Shown here: positions 35,275-45,221 of the stretch, one piece after another | Layout: each line of letters starts with the position of its first letter | Numbering within the stretch: position 1 is the first letter of the stretch | Origin: Variovorax atrisoli 110B | GTDB lineage: Bacteria > Pseudomonadota > Gammaproteobacteria > Burkholderiales > Burkholderiaceae_C | Direction of reading: 5' to 3' | Assembly (NCBI RefSeq): GCF_000382045.1 | Contig: NZ_KB907457.1 | Location: forward strand, 124,001-188,000 | DNA: 64,000 bases | Made by a program: the position numbers and the translations under genes | Notes under the pieces: model-generated | Told to the model about the DNA's origin: nothing | Database searches by the model: none | What the model saw: only the letters and a program-made list of their open reading frames with translations

Positions 35275-35763
35275 TTAGCGGGCGGCGGCTTCGCGCGCCC
35301 TGCGCAGCTGCGCTTGCGCCTCTACGTCGCTCACCTCGCCGGCGACCTTCGCGGGGCGGCCCGCGATGCGCGAACGGTCGGGAAAGACCTTGCCTTCGGT
35401 GAGCAGCGAACCGGGCTCGACGATGCAGCCGCGGCCCACCACCGAGCCGTTGAGCGCGACGGTGTTCTCGCCGATGGCGGCGCCGTCGCCCACGGTGCAG
35501 CCGTGCAGCATCACGTGCGGGCCCACCGTCACGTCGGCGCCGATGGTGAGCGGGAAGCCGGGGTCGGCATGCAGCATCACGCCCGCCTCCACCTGGCTGC
35601 CGCGGCCGACGGTGATGGGCTCGTTGTCGCCGCGCAGCACCGAGTGCGCGCCGATTCGGCTGCCGGCCGCGAGCACGACCTGGCCGATCACGCTGGCACT
35701 CTCGGCCACGCGGGCGCTGGCGTCGATGGCCGGTTCATGCGCATCAAGTCGGTAGATCGTCAC
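35275..35763 (-). CDS. Gamma-carbonic-anhydrase-like left-handed beta-helix protein
   Basis: This 162-residue protein is made of hexapeptide-repeat turns (VIGQVVLAAGSRIGAHSVL and later) and a C-terminal helix, as in the YrdA/PaaY group. Of the three histidines that bind zinc in gamma-carbonic anhydrases, one is seen in VMLHAD and one in VMLHG. The third is displaced: the motif usually written GHxxxxHG reads GPHVMLHG. It may therefore bind metal differently or be inactive. It sits just upstream of the fds operon in the same direction. A role with CO2 from formate oxidation is possible but not shown. Confidence 0.85.
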   Translation of the reverse strand: MTIYRLDAHEPAIDASARVAESASVIGQVVLAAGSRIGAHSVLRGDNEPITVGRGSQVEAGVMLHADPGFPLTIGADVTVGPHVMLHGCTVGDGAAIGENTVALNGSVVGRGCIVEPGSLLTEGKVFPDRSRIAGRPAKVAGEVSDVEAQAQLRRAREAAAR

Positions 35764-35784
35764 TGCAAAGGCTCCTGTTCATCG

Positions 35785-35818
35785 GCAAAAGGCCCCGCCA
35801 TCTTCATGGCGGGGCCGT
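35785..35818 (-). terminator. Rho-independent terminator after the oxlT-like gene
   Basis: On the minus strand GGCCCCGCCAT-GAAG-ATGGCGGGGCC is a perfect 11-bp stem followed by TTTT. It ends the leftward transporter transcript and separates it from the carbonic-anhydrase-like gene. Confidence 0.9.
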
Positions 35819-35889
35819 GTGTGGGGAAGACGGCTTGTGCGGATGGTACCGGTGCAGGCGCTTCGCGTGGTGTCCAGGTGTTCTCCGAC

Positions 35890-37212
35890 CTAGTCGGCGC
35901 GGCTCGCCTCGATGTGCCTGCGGCGCATCGGCCGCAGCACGAACCAGGCCATCAGCGCCGCGAGCGCGTTGACCGCGCTGGCCGCGATGAAGACGGCCTG
36001 CCAGCTGCCGGTGGAGGCAGCCAGCACGCTCGACAGCGGCACCAGCAGCGAGGCCGTGCCCTTGGCGGTGTAGAGCATGCCGGCGTTGGAGGCCGCATAC
36101 TTCGACCCGAAGGTGTCGGCGCAGGTCGAGGGGAACAGGCTGTAGATCTCGCCCCAGGCGAAGAACACGATGCCCGTGAGGATCACGAACAGCAGCGGGT
36201 TCTGGCCGTAGTGGTAGAGCATCAGGATGCCGACCGACTCGATCGCGAAGGCGATGAACATGGTCTGCTCGCGGCCGATCTTGTCCGACACCCATCCGAA
36301 GAAGGGCCGCGTGAGGCCATTGAGCACGCGGTCGATGGCCAGCGCGAAGGTCAGCGCGGGCAGCACCAGGCCCATGATGTTGACCGGCACGTCGATGATC
36401 TTGAAGTCCTTGGCGATGGGCGCGAGCTGCGCGGTGGCCATCAGGCCGCCGGCCGCCACCATCACGAACATCGCGTACATCACCCAGAACACCGGCGAGC
36501 GCAGCACCTCGGAGGGCGCGTAGTCGCGGCGCGACTGCTGCACGTTGCGGGTGCCGGACGACTTGGCATGGTCCGGTGCGCGGGTCAGCAGCCATGCGAG
36601 CAGGAACACGATCAGCCCCTGCCCGATCCCGAAGTACAGGAAGGCCGCCTCGTAGCCGCTGGACTTGATCATCGCGGAGATCGGGATGATCGTGAGCGCG
36701 GAGCCGGCACCGAAGCCCGCCGCGGTCATGCCTGCCGCGAGCCCGCGCCGGTCGGGGAACCACTTGAGCGCATTGCCCACGCAGGTGCCGTAGACCGCAC
36801 CCGCGCCGATGCCGCCGATGGCCGCGGCGACGTACAGCATCGCGAGCGAATCGGCGAACGAGTTGAGCACCCAGCCCACGCCGCACAGCACGCCGCCCAC
36901 CAGCACCACAGGACGCGGACCGAAGCGGTCGACGAGGTAGCCCTCGATGGGCACGAGCCAGGTTTCGGTAAGGACGAAGATGGTGAACGCGACCTGGATC
37001 GCAGCGCGGCTCCAGCCGTGCTTGTCGGCGATCGGATTGACGAAGAGCGTCCAGCCGTACTGCAGGTTCGCGATCATCGCCATGCAGACGATGCCGATGA
37101 GCAGCTGACCCCATCGATACGCCTCGGATCGGGTCGCGCTGGCGCCATAGGTTTCGGACGGAGGATACATCGCGGGGTTGGAACCTGCGATCGTTGAGGT
37201 GGGCCGAGTCAT
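35890..37212 (-). CDS. oxlT: Oxalate/formate antiporter-type MFS transporter
   Basis: This 440-residue protein is an inner-membrane major-facilitator protein with about 12 helices. It resembles the OFA family: LQYGWTLFVNPI in the first helix, the loop DRFGPRPVVLVGG, and a second-half GWVSDKIGRE. Members exchange oxalate for formate or take up related acids. The ATG at 37212 was chosen because AAGGA lies upstream and the longer N-terminus is non-hydrophobic and Arg/Cys-rich. The nearby oxc, frc and fds genes and a shared promoter element make oxalate or formate the likely substrate. The exact substrate is inferred. Confidence 0.85.
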   Translation of the reverse strand: MTRPTSTIAGSNPAMYPPSETYGASATRSEAYRWGQLLIGIVCMAMIANLQYGWTLFVNPIADKHGWSRAAIQVAFTIFVLTETWLVPIEGYLVDRFGPRPVVLVGGVLCGVGWVLNSFADSLAMLYVAAAIGGIGAGAVYGTCVGNALKWFPDRRGLAAGMTAAGFGAGSALTIIPISAMIKSSGYEAAFLYFGIGQGLIVFLLAWLLTRAPDHAKSSGTRNVQQSRRDYAPSEVLRSPVFWVMYAMFVMVAAGGLMATAQLAPIAKDFKIIDVPVNIMGLVLPALTFALAIDRVLNGLTRPFFGWVSDKIGREQTMFIAFAIESVGILMLYHYGQNPLLFVILTGIVFFAWGEIYSLFPSTCADTFGSKYAASNAGMLYTAKGTASLLVPLSSVLAASTGSWQAVFIAASAVNALAALMAWFVLRPMRRRHIEASRAD

Positions 37213-37357
37213 GGAGTTGTCCTTGGTGTTTTCGTTGAAATCCGACAGGCTGCAAAGCTGAGCAATCAGTCGAGCGATCTGTGCGCATCGACGGGCGACG
37301 AGGCTTCGTTGACATCGATACACGGCATGGGAATCACCAGTTGTCTGCGCGTGGATG

Positions 37358-37399
37358 ACTGTCGGACCGAGCGAGTCAAAAACTCTTGACCTCAGTCAA
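37358..37399 (-). promoter_or_regulatory. FNR-type box and -10 upstream of oxlT
   Basis: TTGAC-CTCA-GTCAA lies at 37386-37399. At 22 nt on the minus strand is GACAGT (37363-37358), again with A2 and T6 of a -10. Predicted transcription would start about 140 nt before the oxlT ATG. Between this box and the next one at 37750 I see no convincing gene. A stretch with many CGATG/GCATG motifs lies at 37480-37620. Confidence 0.65.
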
Positions 37400-37749
37400 G
37401 TTCACACGAATCGCGCTCTCTCGAAACCCCCGTGATATCCCTAGCACAGGCAGTGCATCGAATCGCTGCTTGCACGACGCGCGATCACGCCGATGAACGC
37501 AGGTGCAATGAGCAGTGGCATCGGCACGCATCGCACGATGCGCGGTGCATGACGGATAAGGAATCGATGATGCGATTTCGATGATCCATGCGTGATGCAT
37601 GGCATGTGCCGTCGATCGATCTTGAGATGTTCTTCAGCGGCCTGGACGATGGCTTTGGCGCGCGTCGTGCGATCTGCGCGCGTGCGTGCGAATGGCTCTG
37701 GCAGCCGAAGTTCGCACGCAGGAAGGGAATCTGTCCGACACCGAAAAAA

Positions 37750-37824
37750 TTGACCTGGGTCAAGAAACGCAAAAATCGCGTTTGCCCTCGTCTAGGGTAA
37801 ACCCTAAAATTCAGGGTAATCCCT
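37750..37824 (+). promoter_or_regulatory. FNR-type box and AGGGT repeats upstream of the 54-residue gene
   Basis: TTGAC-CTGG-GTCAA is at 37750-37763, 107 nt before the small gene. Downstream lie the near-palindrome AGGGT-AA-ACCCT (37794-37805) and a further AGGGTAAT (about 37813-37820), which could be a second operator. No good -10 is found at 22 nt from the box, so the geometry is weaker than at the other sites. Confidence 0.5.
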
Positions 37825-37869
37825 TCGGTCTTTCCGATTCAGTTTCAGATTCTTTTTTGGAGCAAGCAA

Positions 37870-38034
37870 ATGAGCCACACCACCCTCGATTCCAACGCGC
37901 TGCGCGCCCCCGCCTCTTCGTCGACCGCCGGCAACGTCATGCGCGAGCTGTTCGCCGTGATGCCCATCGTGATCTTCTACAAGGCCGCACGCGCCGCGCT
38001 GATGCAGCGCCGCTCGTCGTTCGTGCAGCGCTGA
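37870..38034 (+). CDS. 54-residue small protein of unknown function
   Basis: The frame reads MSHTTLDSNALRAPAS near the start, then VMRELFAVMPIVIFYKAAR and a basic end RRSSFVQR. A GGAG ribosome-binding site is eight bases upstream, and third-position GC is high like the neighbours, both signs of a true gene. The middle can form an amphipathic or membrane-associated helix. I recognise no family. Its promoter region carries one of the TTGAC-N4-GTCAA boxes shared with the oxalate genes. It may be a small protein made under the same conditions. Confidence 0.65.
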   Translation: MSHTTLDSNALRAPASSSTAGNVMRELFAVMPIVIFYKAARAALMQRRSSFVQR

Positions 38035-38083
38035 ACAGCCGCACGCCGCAGCACATCAAGCCCCCGCAAGGAGCGCGCGCGAG

Positions 38084-39031
38084 TCACTCGCCGCGCTCTT
38101 TTTCATTGGGGCACTCGAAGGGAACGATCTGCGAGATCAACGCGGGCCCGTCGCTCAGCAGGAAGTCCTTGAAGGCCTGCGCCACCGGCGGCAGCCGCTT
38201 GCTGCGGCGATGCACCACGTACCAGTTGAGCATCAGCGGAAAGCCTTCCACGTCGAGCACGCAGAGGCTGCCCGTGCGCAGTTCCTGGCTCACGGTGTGG
38301 GCCGACACGAAGCTCACGCCCATGCCTGCGATCACCGCCTGCTTGATGGTCTCGGTGCTGCGTATCTCCATCGCGACGTTGATGCCGCTCAGGTCGCCGC
38401 CGAAGCCGTCCTCCATCGAGTGCCAGGTGTCGGACGCCTTCTCGCGCACCACGAAGGGCTCGCGCATCAGCCGCGCCCGCGGGATGTTTCTCTCTCGCGC
38501 CAGCGGATGGCCGGGCGCCGCGACGATCACGTAGGGGTGCGGCGCGAAGGGCTGGTTGACGGTGTCGAGGTCGGTGGGCGGGCGCACCATGATCGCGAGG
38601 TCCGTGAGGTTCTCGGCGATATGGGTCAGGAGCCCCGCCCGGTTGTGCACGGTGAAGTTCAGCGTCACGCCCTGATGGCGGCTCGCGAACTCCACCAGCA
38701 GGCGCGGGAAGAAGTAGTCGCCCGCGCTGATCACGCCCACGTTGAGCTTGCCGCCGGAGACGCCCTTGAACTGCATCATCGCGTTCTCGGCTGCCTCGAA
38801 CTGCTGGATGATCGATCGGCTGATCTGCAGCAGTTCGTTGCCTGCGGGCGTGAGGTAGATCTTCTTGCCGAACTGCTCGAAGAGCGCATTGTCCGCATGC
38901 TCCTCGAGCTTGCGCACCTGCGTGGAGACCGCAGGCTGCGTCAGGTGAAGCTCCTCGGCTGCGCGCGAGAAGCTCAGCAGCCGCGCCACCGCCTCGAAGA
39001 CCTTCAGCTGGCGCAAGGTCGCATGCTTCAT
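38084..39031 (-). CDS. LysR-family regulator (CbbR-like)
   Basis: This 315-residue regulator has a typical N-terminal winged helix (LRQLKVFEAVARLLSFSRAAE, LHLTQPAVSTQVRKLE) close to CbbR-type regulators, and a substrate-binding C-terminal domain with VIVAAPGHPLA. The ATG at 39031 gives MKHATLRQLK, the common start. A second ATG five codons upstream is possible. It follows pyruvate kinase by 21 nt and so probably closes the leftward cluster from 44985. CbbR-type proteins often control carbon-fixation or C1 genes, but the effector here is unknown. Confidence 0.88.
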   Translation of the reverse strand: MKHATLRQLKVFEAVARLLSFSRAAEELHLTQPAVSTQVRKLEEHADNALFEQFGKKIYLTPAGNELLQISRSIIQQFEAAENAMMQFKGVSGGKLNVGVISAGDYFFPRLLVEFASRHQGVTLNFTVHNRAGLLTHIAENLTDLAIMVRPPTDLDTVNQPFAPHPYVIVAAPGHPLARERNIPRARLMREPFVVREKASDTWHSMEDGFGGDLSGINVAMEIRSTETIKQAVIAGMGVSFVSAHTVSQELRTGSLCVLDVEGFPLMLNWYVVHRRSKRLPPVAQAFKDFLLSDGPALISQIVPFECPNEKERGE

Positions 39032-39052
39032 CGCAACTGCCAGCAACAGCGC

Positions 39053-40471
39053 TCAGCGCGGTATCCGGGCGACGTGCAGCAGGTTGGTGGTGCCCGATTG
39101 CCCGAAGGGCAGGCCCGCCACCACCACCACGTCGTCGCCTTCCTTCGCGAAGCCCTCGGCGCGCGCCGTTCGGCAGGCGCACTCGATCATCTCCGCCACG
39201 TCGCGCACGTCGTCGACGAGCACCGCATGCACGCCCCACACCATCGCCATGCGCCGCGCGGCGGCCAGGTCGGGCGTGAGGCTCAGGATGGGCACAGCCG
39301 GGCGCTCGCGCGCCGCGCGCAGGCTCGTGAAGCCCGACGAGGTGTAGGTCACGGTGGCGGCCGGCGCGAGCAGCGACGCCACCTGGCGCATCGATGCGCA
39401 CACCGCATCGGCCGTGGTCGACAGCGCCGCATCGTGCGTGGCGTCGATGCCCGCGCGGTACGAGGGATCGGCCTCCACCCGCTCGACGATGCGGTCCATC
39501 ATCGCCACCGCCTCCAGCGGGTACCTGCCCGAGGCCGACTCGGCCGAGAGCATCACCGCGTCGACGCCGTCGTACACGGCGGTCGCCACGTCCGACACCT
39601 CCGCACGCGTGGGCACCGGCGAGGCGATCATCGATTCGAGCATCTGCGTGGCCACCACCACCGGCTTTCCGCGCCTGCGGCAGGCGCGCACTATCAGCCG
39701 CTGCAGCTCCGGCACCTGCTCGGGCGGCAGCTCCACGCCGAGGTCGCCGCGCGCCACCATGATGCCGTCGCACAACGACACGATCGCATCCAGATGCTCG
39801 ATGGCGGCGGGCTTCTCCAGCTTGGCCATGATCCAGGCACGCGCGCCGACGATGGTGCGCGCCTCCTCGATGTCCTCGGGCCGCTGCACGAAGGAGAGCG
39901 CGACCCAGTCCACGCCCATCGACAGGCCGAAGGCCAGGTCTTCGCGGTCCTTCGGCGTGAGCGGCGAGATCGGCAACAGCACGCTCGGCACGTTGACCCC
40001 CTTGCGGTCGGAGACGGGTCCTCCGACCAGCACCGTGGTCTCGGCGAAGTCGTTGCCGTGGCTGTCCACGCGCAGGCGCAGCTTGCCGTCGTCGAGCAGC
40101 AGCTCGGTGCCGTCCTGCAGCGCCGCGAAGATTTCCGGATGCGGCAGCGGCGCGCGGCGTGCGTTGCCTGCGGCCTCGTCCATGTCGAGCCGGAAGCGCG
40201 TGCCCGCATCGAGGTGCGCCCGCCCGCCCTCGAAGCTGCCCAGCCTCAGCTTGGGCCCCTGCAGGTCGAGCAGGATGCCGATGGGCCGGCCGTGTTCCTT
40301 CTCGAGGCGGCGGATGGTCTCGATGCGCCGTGCATGGTCGTGCTGCGTGCCGTGGCTCAGGTTGAGCCGGAACACGTCCACGCCCCGGCCGAACAGCGCA
40401 CGGATGGCCTGCTCGTCGCTGGTGGCAGGACCGAGGGTGGCGACGATCTTCGCGCTGCGCGTGCGTCTCAT
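39053..40471 (-). CDS. pyk: Pyruvate kinase
   Basis: This 472-residue protein opens RTRSAKIVATLGPATSDE and carries FRLNLSHG, LDLQGPKLR, the active-site region IMVARGDLGVE and PVVVATQMLESM. It converts phosphoenolpyruvate and ADP to pyruvate and ATP. Pyruvate kinase copies placed in acid-utilisation clusters often serve the glycerate route from glyoxylate (2-phosphoglycerate to PEP to pyruvate). Here it lies among CoA-ligase and FAH-family genes. It may be a second, pathway-specific isozyme. That is inference. Confidence 0.95.
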   Translation of the reverse strand: MRRTRSAKIVATLGPATSDEQAIRALFGRGVDVFRLNLSHGTQHDHARRIETIRRLEKEHGRPIGILLDLQGPKLRLGSFEGGRAHLDAGTRFRLDMDEAAGNARRAPLPHPEIFAALQDGTELLLDDGKLRLRVDSHGNDFAETTVLVGGPVSDRKGVNVPSVLLPISPLTPKDREDLAFGLSMGVDWVALSFVQRPEDIEEARTIVGARAWIMAKLEKPAAIEHLDAIVSLCDGIMVARGDLGVELPPEQVPELQRLIVRACRRRGKPVVVATQMLESMIASPVPTRAEVSDVATAVYDGVDAVMLSAESASGRYPLEAVAMMDRIVERVEADPSYRAGIDATHDAALSTTADAVCASMRQVASLLAPAATVTYTSSGFTSLRAARERPAVPILSLTPDLAAARRMAMVWGVHAVLVDDVRDVAEMIECACRTARAEGFAKEGDDVVVVAGLPFGQSGTTNLLHVARIPR

Positions 40472-40497
40472 CGAACCACCTCGGAACCTGTGGCCTT

Positions 40498-40614
40498 GCT
40501 CCCTCTTCCGCTGCGGAGAGGACTGGGGTGAGGACCGGCGACAGTGGTCGAGACAGGGCTGATGCGCAGGCCCTCCCCCTCACCCCTGCCCCCTCCCCGA
40601 GGGGAGAGGGAGAA
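40498..40614. repeat. Imperfect intergenic inverted repeat
   Basis: The arms CTCCCTCTTCCGCTGCGGAG with GGACTGGGGTGAGGAC (from 40498) and CCTCCCCCTCACCCCTGCCC with CCTCCCCGAGGGGAGAGGGAG (to 40614) are roughly complementary. A related structure is at 50974-51163. The location between panE-like and pyk genes, and the content, are those of common GC-rich proteobacterial intergenic palindromes. Confidence 0.65.
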
Positions 40615-40625
40615 AGACCCGCCGC

Positions 40626-41639
40626 TCATGCCGCCAGCTCGTGCAGCTTGACGCGACCGCGCTGGTCTTCCATCGTGCGCGCGAGCAGCTTCACGAGGCT
40701 GTAGACGGTGTCGATGTGCGGCGTCGGCGTCTCGGTGAGCCGGGCCAGTTCGACCACCGCGCCGACCAGCGCGTCGATCTCTGGCGCGCGGCCCGCTTCC
40801 ACGTCCTGCAGCATCGAGGTCTTGTGCTTGCCGACCTTCTCCGCGCCGGCGATGCGCTTTTCGAGCGTCACGCGGAACTCGATGCCGAGCTTGTGCGCGA
40901 CGGCCTGGGCCTCGCGCATCATCGCGGCGGCCAGCTCGCGCGAAGGCGGGTACTGGCAGATGTCGACGAGCGTGGAATGCGAGAGGCTGCTGATCGGGTT
41001 GAAGGTCAGGTTGCCCCACAGCTTGAGCCAGATCTCGGCGCGGATGTTGTCGAGCACCGGCGCCTTGAAGCCCGCACCGGTGAAGCAGGCCGAGACGCGA
41101 CTCACGCGCTCGCTCGCCGAGCCGTCGAGCTCGCCCACCGGGAAGCGGTCGCCCTCGATGTGCCGCACCACGCCCGGCGCGACGAGCTCCGACGCGGGGT
41201 AGACCACGCAGCCGATCACGCGCTGGGCCGGGATCTTCGCCGCGACGGTGCCAGAAGGATCGACGCTGCGCACCGGCGTGCCTTCGAGCGTGCCGCCGTG
41301 CTTGTGGAAGTACCAGTACGGAATGCCGTTCTGCATGGTCACAACCACCGTGTCGGGCCCGAAGAGCCTGGGCACGTCGTTCGTCACGGCCTCGACCTGG
41401 TGGGCCTTCATCGCGAGCACGACGATGTCCTGCGGGCCCGCCTCGTCGTAGCGGTCGGTGGCCTTCACGTTGCGCGCTACCTGCTCCTCGCCCTCGGCCG
41501 AGACCAGCTTGATGCCGTTGCGCGATATGGCGTCGAGGTTGGCGCCGCGCACGATGAACGTGACGTCCTCGCCGGCCAGCGCGAGCTTCGCGCCAACCAG
41601 CCCGCCGATGGCGCCTGCGCCGATGATTGCAATCTTCAT
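40626..41639 (-). CDS. Ketopantoate reductase-like (ApbA/PanE family) oxidoreductase
   Basis: This 337-residue protein begins MKIAIIGAGAIGG, the NADP-binding loop, and has the C-terminal family motif LWGNLTFNPISSLSHST and the MLQDVEAGRAPEIDAL block typical of ApbA/PanE proteins. True PanE reduces ketopantoate, but many paralogues in catabolic clusters reduce other 2-keto acids, so I give no symbol. I used the ATG at 41639 in preference to a TTG five codons upstream. Neighbours are FAH-family and CoA-ligase-like genes, suggesting a hydroxy-acid pathway. Confidence 0.85.
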   Translation of the reverse strand: MKIAIIGAGAIGGLVGAKLALAGEDVTFIVRGANLDAISRNGIKLVSAEGEEQVARNVKATDRYDEAGPQDIVVLAMKAHQVEAVTNDVPRLFGPDTVVVTMQNGIPYWYFHKHGGTLEGTPVRSVDPSGTVAAKIPAQRVIGCVVYPASELVAPGVVRHIEGDRFPVGELDGSASERVSRVSACFTGAGFKAPVLDNIRAEIWLKLWGNLTFNPISSLSHSTLVDICQYPPSRELAAAMMREAQAVAHKLGIEFRVTLEKRIAGAEKVGKHKTSMLQDVEAGRAPEIDALVGAVVELARLTETPTPHIDTVYSLVKLLARTMEDQRGRVKLHELAA

Positions 41640-41688
41640 ATCGTCGATCCCCAAGAGTTGAATTTCTTGCGCGACCCTTCGGCTGCGT

Positions 41689-42474
41689 TCAGCCGAAGCG
41701 GTTGCCGAGCTTTCCGATGCCGCCGATCTCGATCTCCACGAGGCTGCCGGGCTTCATGGAGCCGACGCCGACCGAGGTGCCGCAGAGGATCACGTCGCCG
41801 CGGTGCAGCGTCATGTCCTGCGAGATGAGGCTCACGAGCTGCTGCACGGAGAAGCGCATGTCGCTGATGGGGTAGTCCTGGCGCACCTCGCCGTTGAGCA
41901 GCGTGGTCACGGTCAGCGTGGCGGGGTCGAGGCCGGTGGCCACCACCGGGCCCATGGGGCAGAAGGTGTCGAAGCCCTTGGCGCGCACCCACTGCGCGAA
42001 GGAGGCGTCGCGATGGAGGATGTCGGCCACCGTCACGTCGTTGGCACAGGTGTAGCCGAACACATGGTCGAGCGCATCGGCTTCCGAAACGGCGGTGGCG
42101 GTCTTGCCGATGACGATGCCGAGCTCGCCCTCGAACACCACCTTGCCGTCGCACAGCGGCTTGCGGATGGGCCTGCCGGGCGCAAGGTAGGAGTTGGGCG
42201 TCTTCAGCAGGTACAGCGGCTCGGCAGGCACCGGCAGGTTCAGCTTGGCGCCGAGCGCATGGAAGTTGTTCCACAGCGCGATCACCTTGGTGGGTTCGGT
42301 GGGCGTGAGCAGCTGCAGCCCCGCAAGCGCGAACACGCGGCCCGTGGGCTCGGAGCTGGCGAACATGTCGCCCTGCCGCTCGTGCACCGCGTCGCCTTCG
42401 AGCGTGCCGAAGCCGATGCCGCCGGCGTGCTCGAAGCGGACCCATTTCTTCGTCTGTTGCTGCTGCTGTTCCAT
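41689..42474 (-). CDS. Fumarylacetoacetate hydrolase-family protein
   Basis: This 261-residue protein has the FAH fold motifs KVIALWNNFHALG, KPLCDGKVVFEGELGIVIGK (metal-binding acidic residues), VFGYTCANDVTVAD and the closing PGSLVEIEIGGIGKLGN. Members hydrolyse or decarboxylate beta-diketo acids, including fumarylpyruvate and oxaloacetate. The N-terminus has a Gln-rich start after the Met. It lies 49 nt before the panE-like gene and 45 nt after sucD, all leftward. The exact reaction is unknown. A keto-acid role is suggested by the cluster. Confidence 0.88.
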   Translation of the reverse strand: MEQQQQQTKKWVRFEHAGGIGFGTLEGDAVHERQGDMFASSEPTGRVFALAGLQLLTPTEPTKVIALWNNFHALGAKLNLPVPAEPLYLLKTPNSYLAPGRPIRKPLCDGKVVFEGELGIVIGKTATAVSEADALDHVFGYTCANDVTVADILHRDASFAQWVRAKGFDTFCPMGPVVATGLDPATLTVTTLLNGEVRQDYPISDMRFSVQQLVSLISQDMTLHRGDVILCGTSVGVGSMKPGSLVEIEIGGIGKLGNRFG

Positions 42475-42519
42475 GTTGTTGTCGTCTTTCTGGATGTCGA
42501 GGATTCGGGTTCGCCGCGG

Positions 42520-43419
42520 TCAGTCGAACGGCAGGTAGTCGGGCACCACGAGCGAGGCGAGCAGCTTTCCCATCTCCGCCGGATTGCGCGTGACGTGGAT
42601 GCCGCATTCCTTCATCACCGCGAGCTTTTCCTGCGCGGTGCCGCGGCCACCCGAGACGATGGCGCCCGCATGGCCCATGCGTTTGCCGGGCGGTGCGCTG
42701 GCGCCCGCGATGAAGCCGACCACGGGCTTGGTCATGTGGTCGCGGATCCAGCGGGCGCACTGCTCCTCGGCGTCGCCGCCGATCTCGCCGACCATGATCA
42801 CGGCGTCGGTGCGCGGGTCGTCGTTGAACATCTTCAGCACGTCGATGTGCCGCAGCCCGCCCACCGGATCGCCGCCGATGCCCACCACCGTCGACTGCCC
42901 GATGCCGAAGCTCGCGAGCTGGCTCGCGGCCTCGTAGGTCAGCGTGCCCGAGCGCGAGACCACGCCGATGCGCCCGCGCTGGTGGATGTGGCCGGGCATG
43001 ATGCCGATCTTGATCTCGCCGGGCGTGATGAGCCCCGGGCAGTTGGGCCCCAGCAGCAGCGTCTTGCGGCCCTGCATGCGGTGGCGCGTGCGGATCATGT
43101 CGCGCACCGGGATGCCTTCGGTGATGCAGATGACGAGATCGAGCTCCGCATCCACCGCCTCGTCGATGGCGGCTGCGGCGAAGGCCGGCGGCACGTAGAT
43201 CACGGAGACGGTCGCGCCGGTCTGCGCCTTGGCCTCCTTCACCGTACCGAAGATCGGGATGCCGGCCATCGACTGGCCGCCCTTCAGCGGATTGACCCCG
43301 GCCACGAAACAGTGCCTGCCGTTGCCGTATTCGAGGCAGGCCTGCGTGTGGAACTGGCCCGTCCTGCCGGTGATGCCCTGCGTGATGACGCGGGTATGCC
43401 TGTCGATCAGGATGGACAT
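42520..43419 (-). CDS. Succinyl-CoA ligase-type alpha subunit
   Basis: This 299-residue protein opens MSILIDRHTRVITQGITG and contains the CoA-binding Rossmann region, GPNCPGLITPGE, and the phosphohistidine loop GHAGAIVSGG. With the beta subunit upstream it joins a carboxylic acid to CoA with ATP or GTP. A GGAGG site precedes the ATG. The sequence is SucD-like, but a dedicated ligase such as malate-CoA ligase (MtkB) is equally possible because the pair lies in an accessory acid cluster, not beside sucAB. I therefore assign no symbol. Confidence 0.85.
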   Translation of the reverse strand: MSILIDRHTRVITQGITGRTGQFHTQACLEYGNGRHCFVAGVNPLKGGQSMAGIPIFGTVKEAKAQTGATVSVIYVPPAFAAAAIDEAVDAELDLVICITEGIPVRDMIRTRHRMQGRKTLLLGPNCPGLITPGEIKIGIMPGHIHQRGRIGVVSRSGTLTYEAASQLASFGIGQSTVVGIGGDPVGGLRHIDVLKMFNDDPRTDAVIMVGEIGGDAEEQCARWIRDHMTKPVVGFIAGASAPPGKRMGHAGAIVSGGRGTAQEKLAVMKECGIHVTRNPAEMGKLLASLVVPDYLPFD

Positions 43420-43453
43420 GGCGCGGCCTCCATCGGCTTGGGGAATGGGCGCT

Positions 43454-44632
<1,179 letters not shown>

Positions 44633-44667
44633 GGTCGGAAGGCGTTATTCAGCTGAATTGGAGAAAT

Positions 44668-44985
44668 TCAGGCGCCGAGCTCGACGCCGTGGCTTTCGGC
44701 CCAATTGAAATAGCTCGACGAAGCCATTTCCCGCTTCTTGTGGATTTCCTTCTTCTGCTCGATGGCGAGCGCCAGGAATTCGGCGTCGTAGGCCTTCAGC
44801 AGGTGCGGCTGGTGGGTCTTCAGGTAATGGCCGATGCGCTCGTTCGCGTCCCGGCCCAGGCCCATCAGGCGGTCGTAGGTCTCGCCGTCCCAGTGCCAGC
44901 GCAGCCCCAGTTCGAAGAATGCGGCGTTGTAGGCATTGCGCTCGATTTCGTCGCGCCAGTATTGGGCGGGCGAATGGTTTTCCAT
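44668..44985 (-). CDS. Conserved-looking small soluble protein, unknown function
   Basis: This 105-residue protein is charged, helical and Trp/Tyr-rich (PAQYWRDEIERNAYNAAFFE, LRWHWDGETYDRLMGLGRDA). It has a good ribosome-binding site (AAGGAGA). It is the first gene of the leftward cluster that runs through sucCD-like, FAH, panE-like, pyk and lysR genes. I recognise no family. The upstream 44986-45221 spacer is unusually AT-rich around 45060-45110, as in a strong promoter region, but I cannot fix a clear -35/-10 pair. Confidence 0.65.
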   Translation of the reverse strand: MENHSPAQYWRDEIERNAYNAAFFELGLRWHWDGETYDRLMGLGRDANERIGHYLKTHQPHLLKAYDAEFLALAIEQKKEIHKKREMASSSYFNWAESHGVELGA

Positions 44986-45221
44986 GATCTTCTCCTTGAA
45001 TGAATGCCGAACAGGTTGAATTGATCGAGAAATTCCGGCGAGTTCAAAATGTAGGATCGATGGACGATAAATAAAAATTAAATCAATTTATAAAAACCAT
45101 TCGCCATGAGTTATGGATGGCGAACGCGCGAATTGAGATGCGCAGCAATCCTCCGTGCCGCCCGCGGGCGGCGCTGTCGCAAAGACTCGAAGATGAAAGG
45201 GTGGCGGGCCTGCGCCGCGCC

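Noticed and set aside
37588..37800. 70-residue plus-strand frame in the oxlT upstream region
   Set aside because: It has poor codon quality and no ribosome-binding site, and it crosses the regulatory box at 37750. Treated as non-coding.
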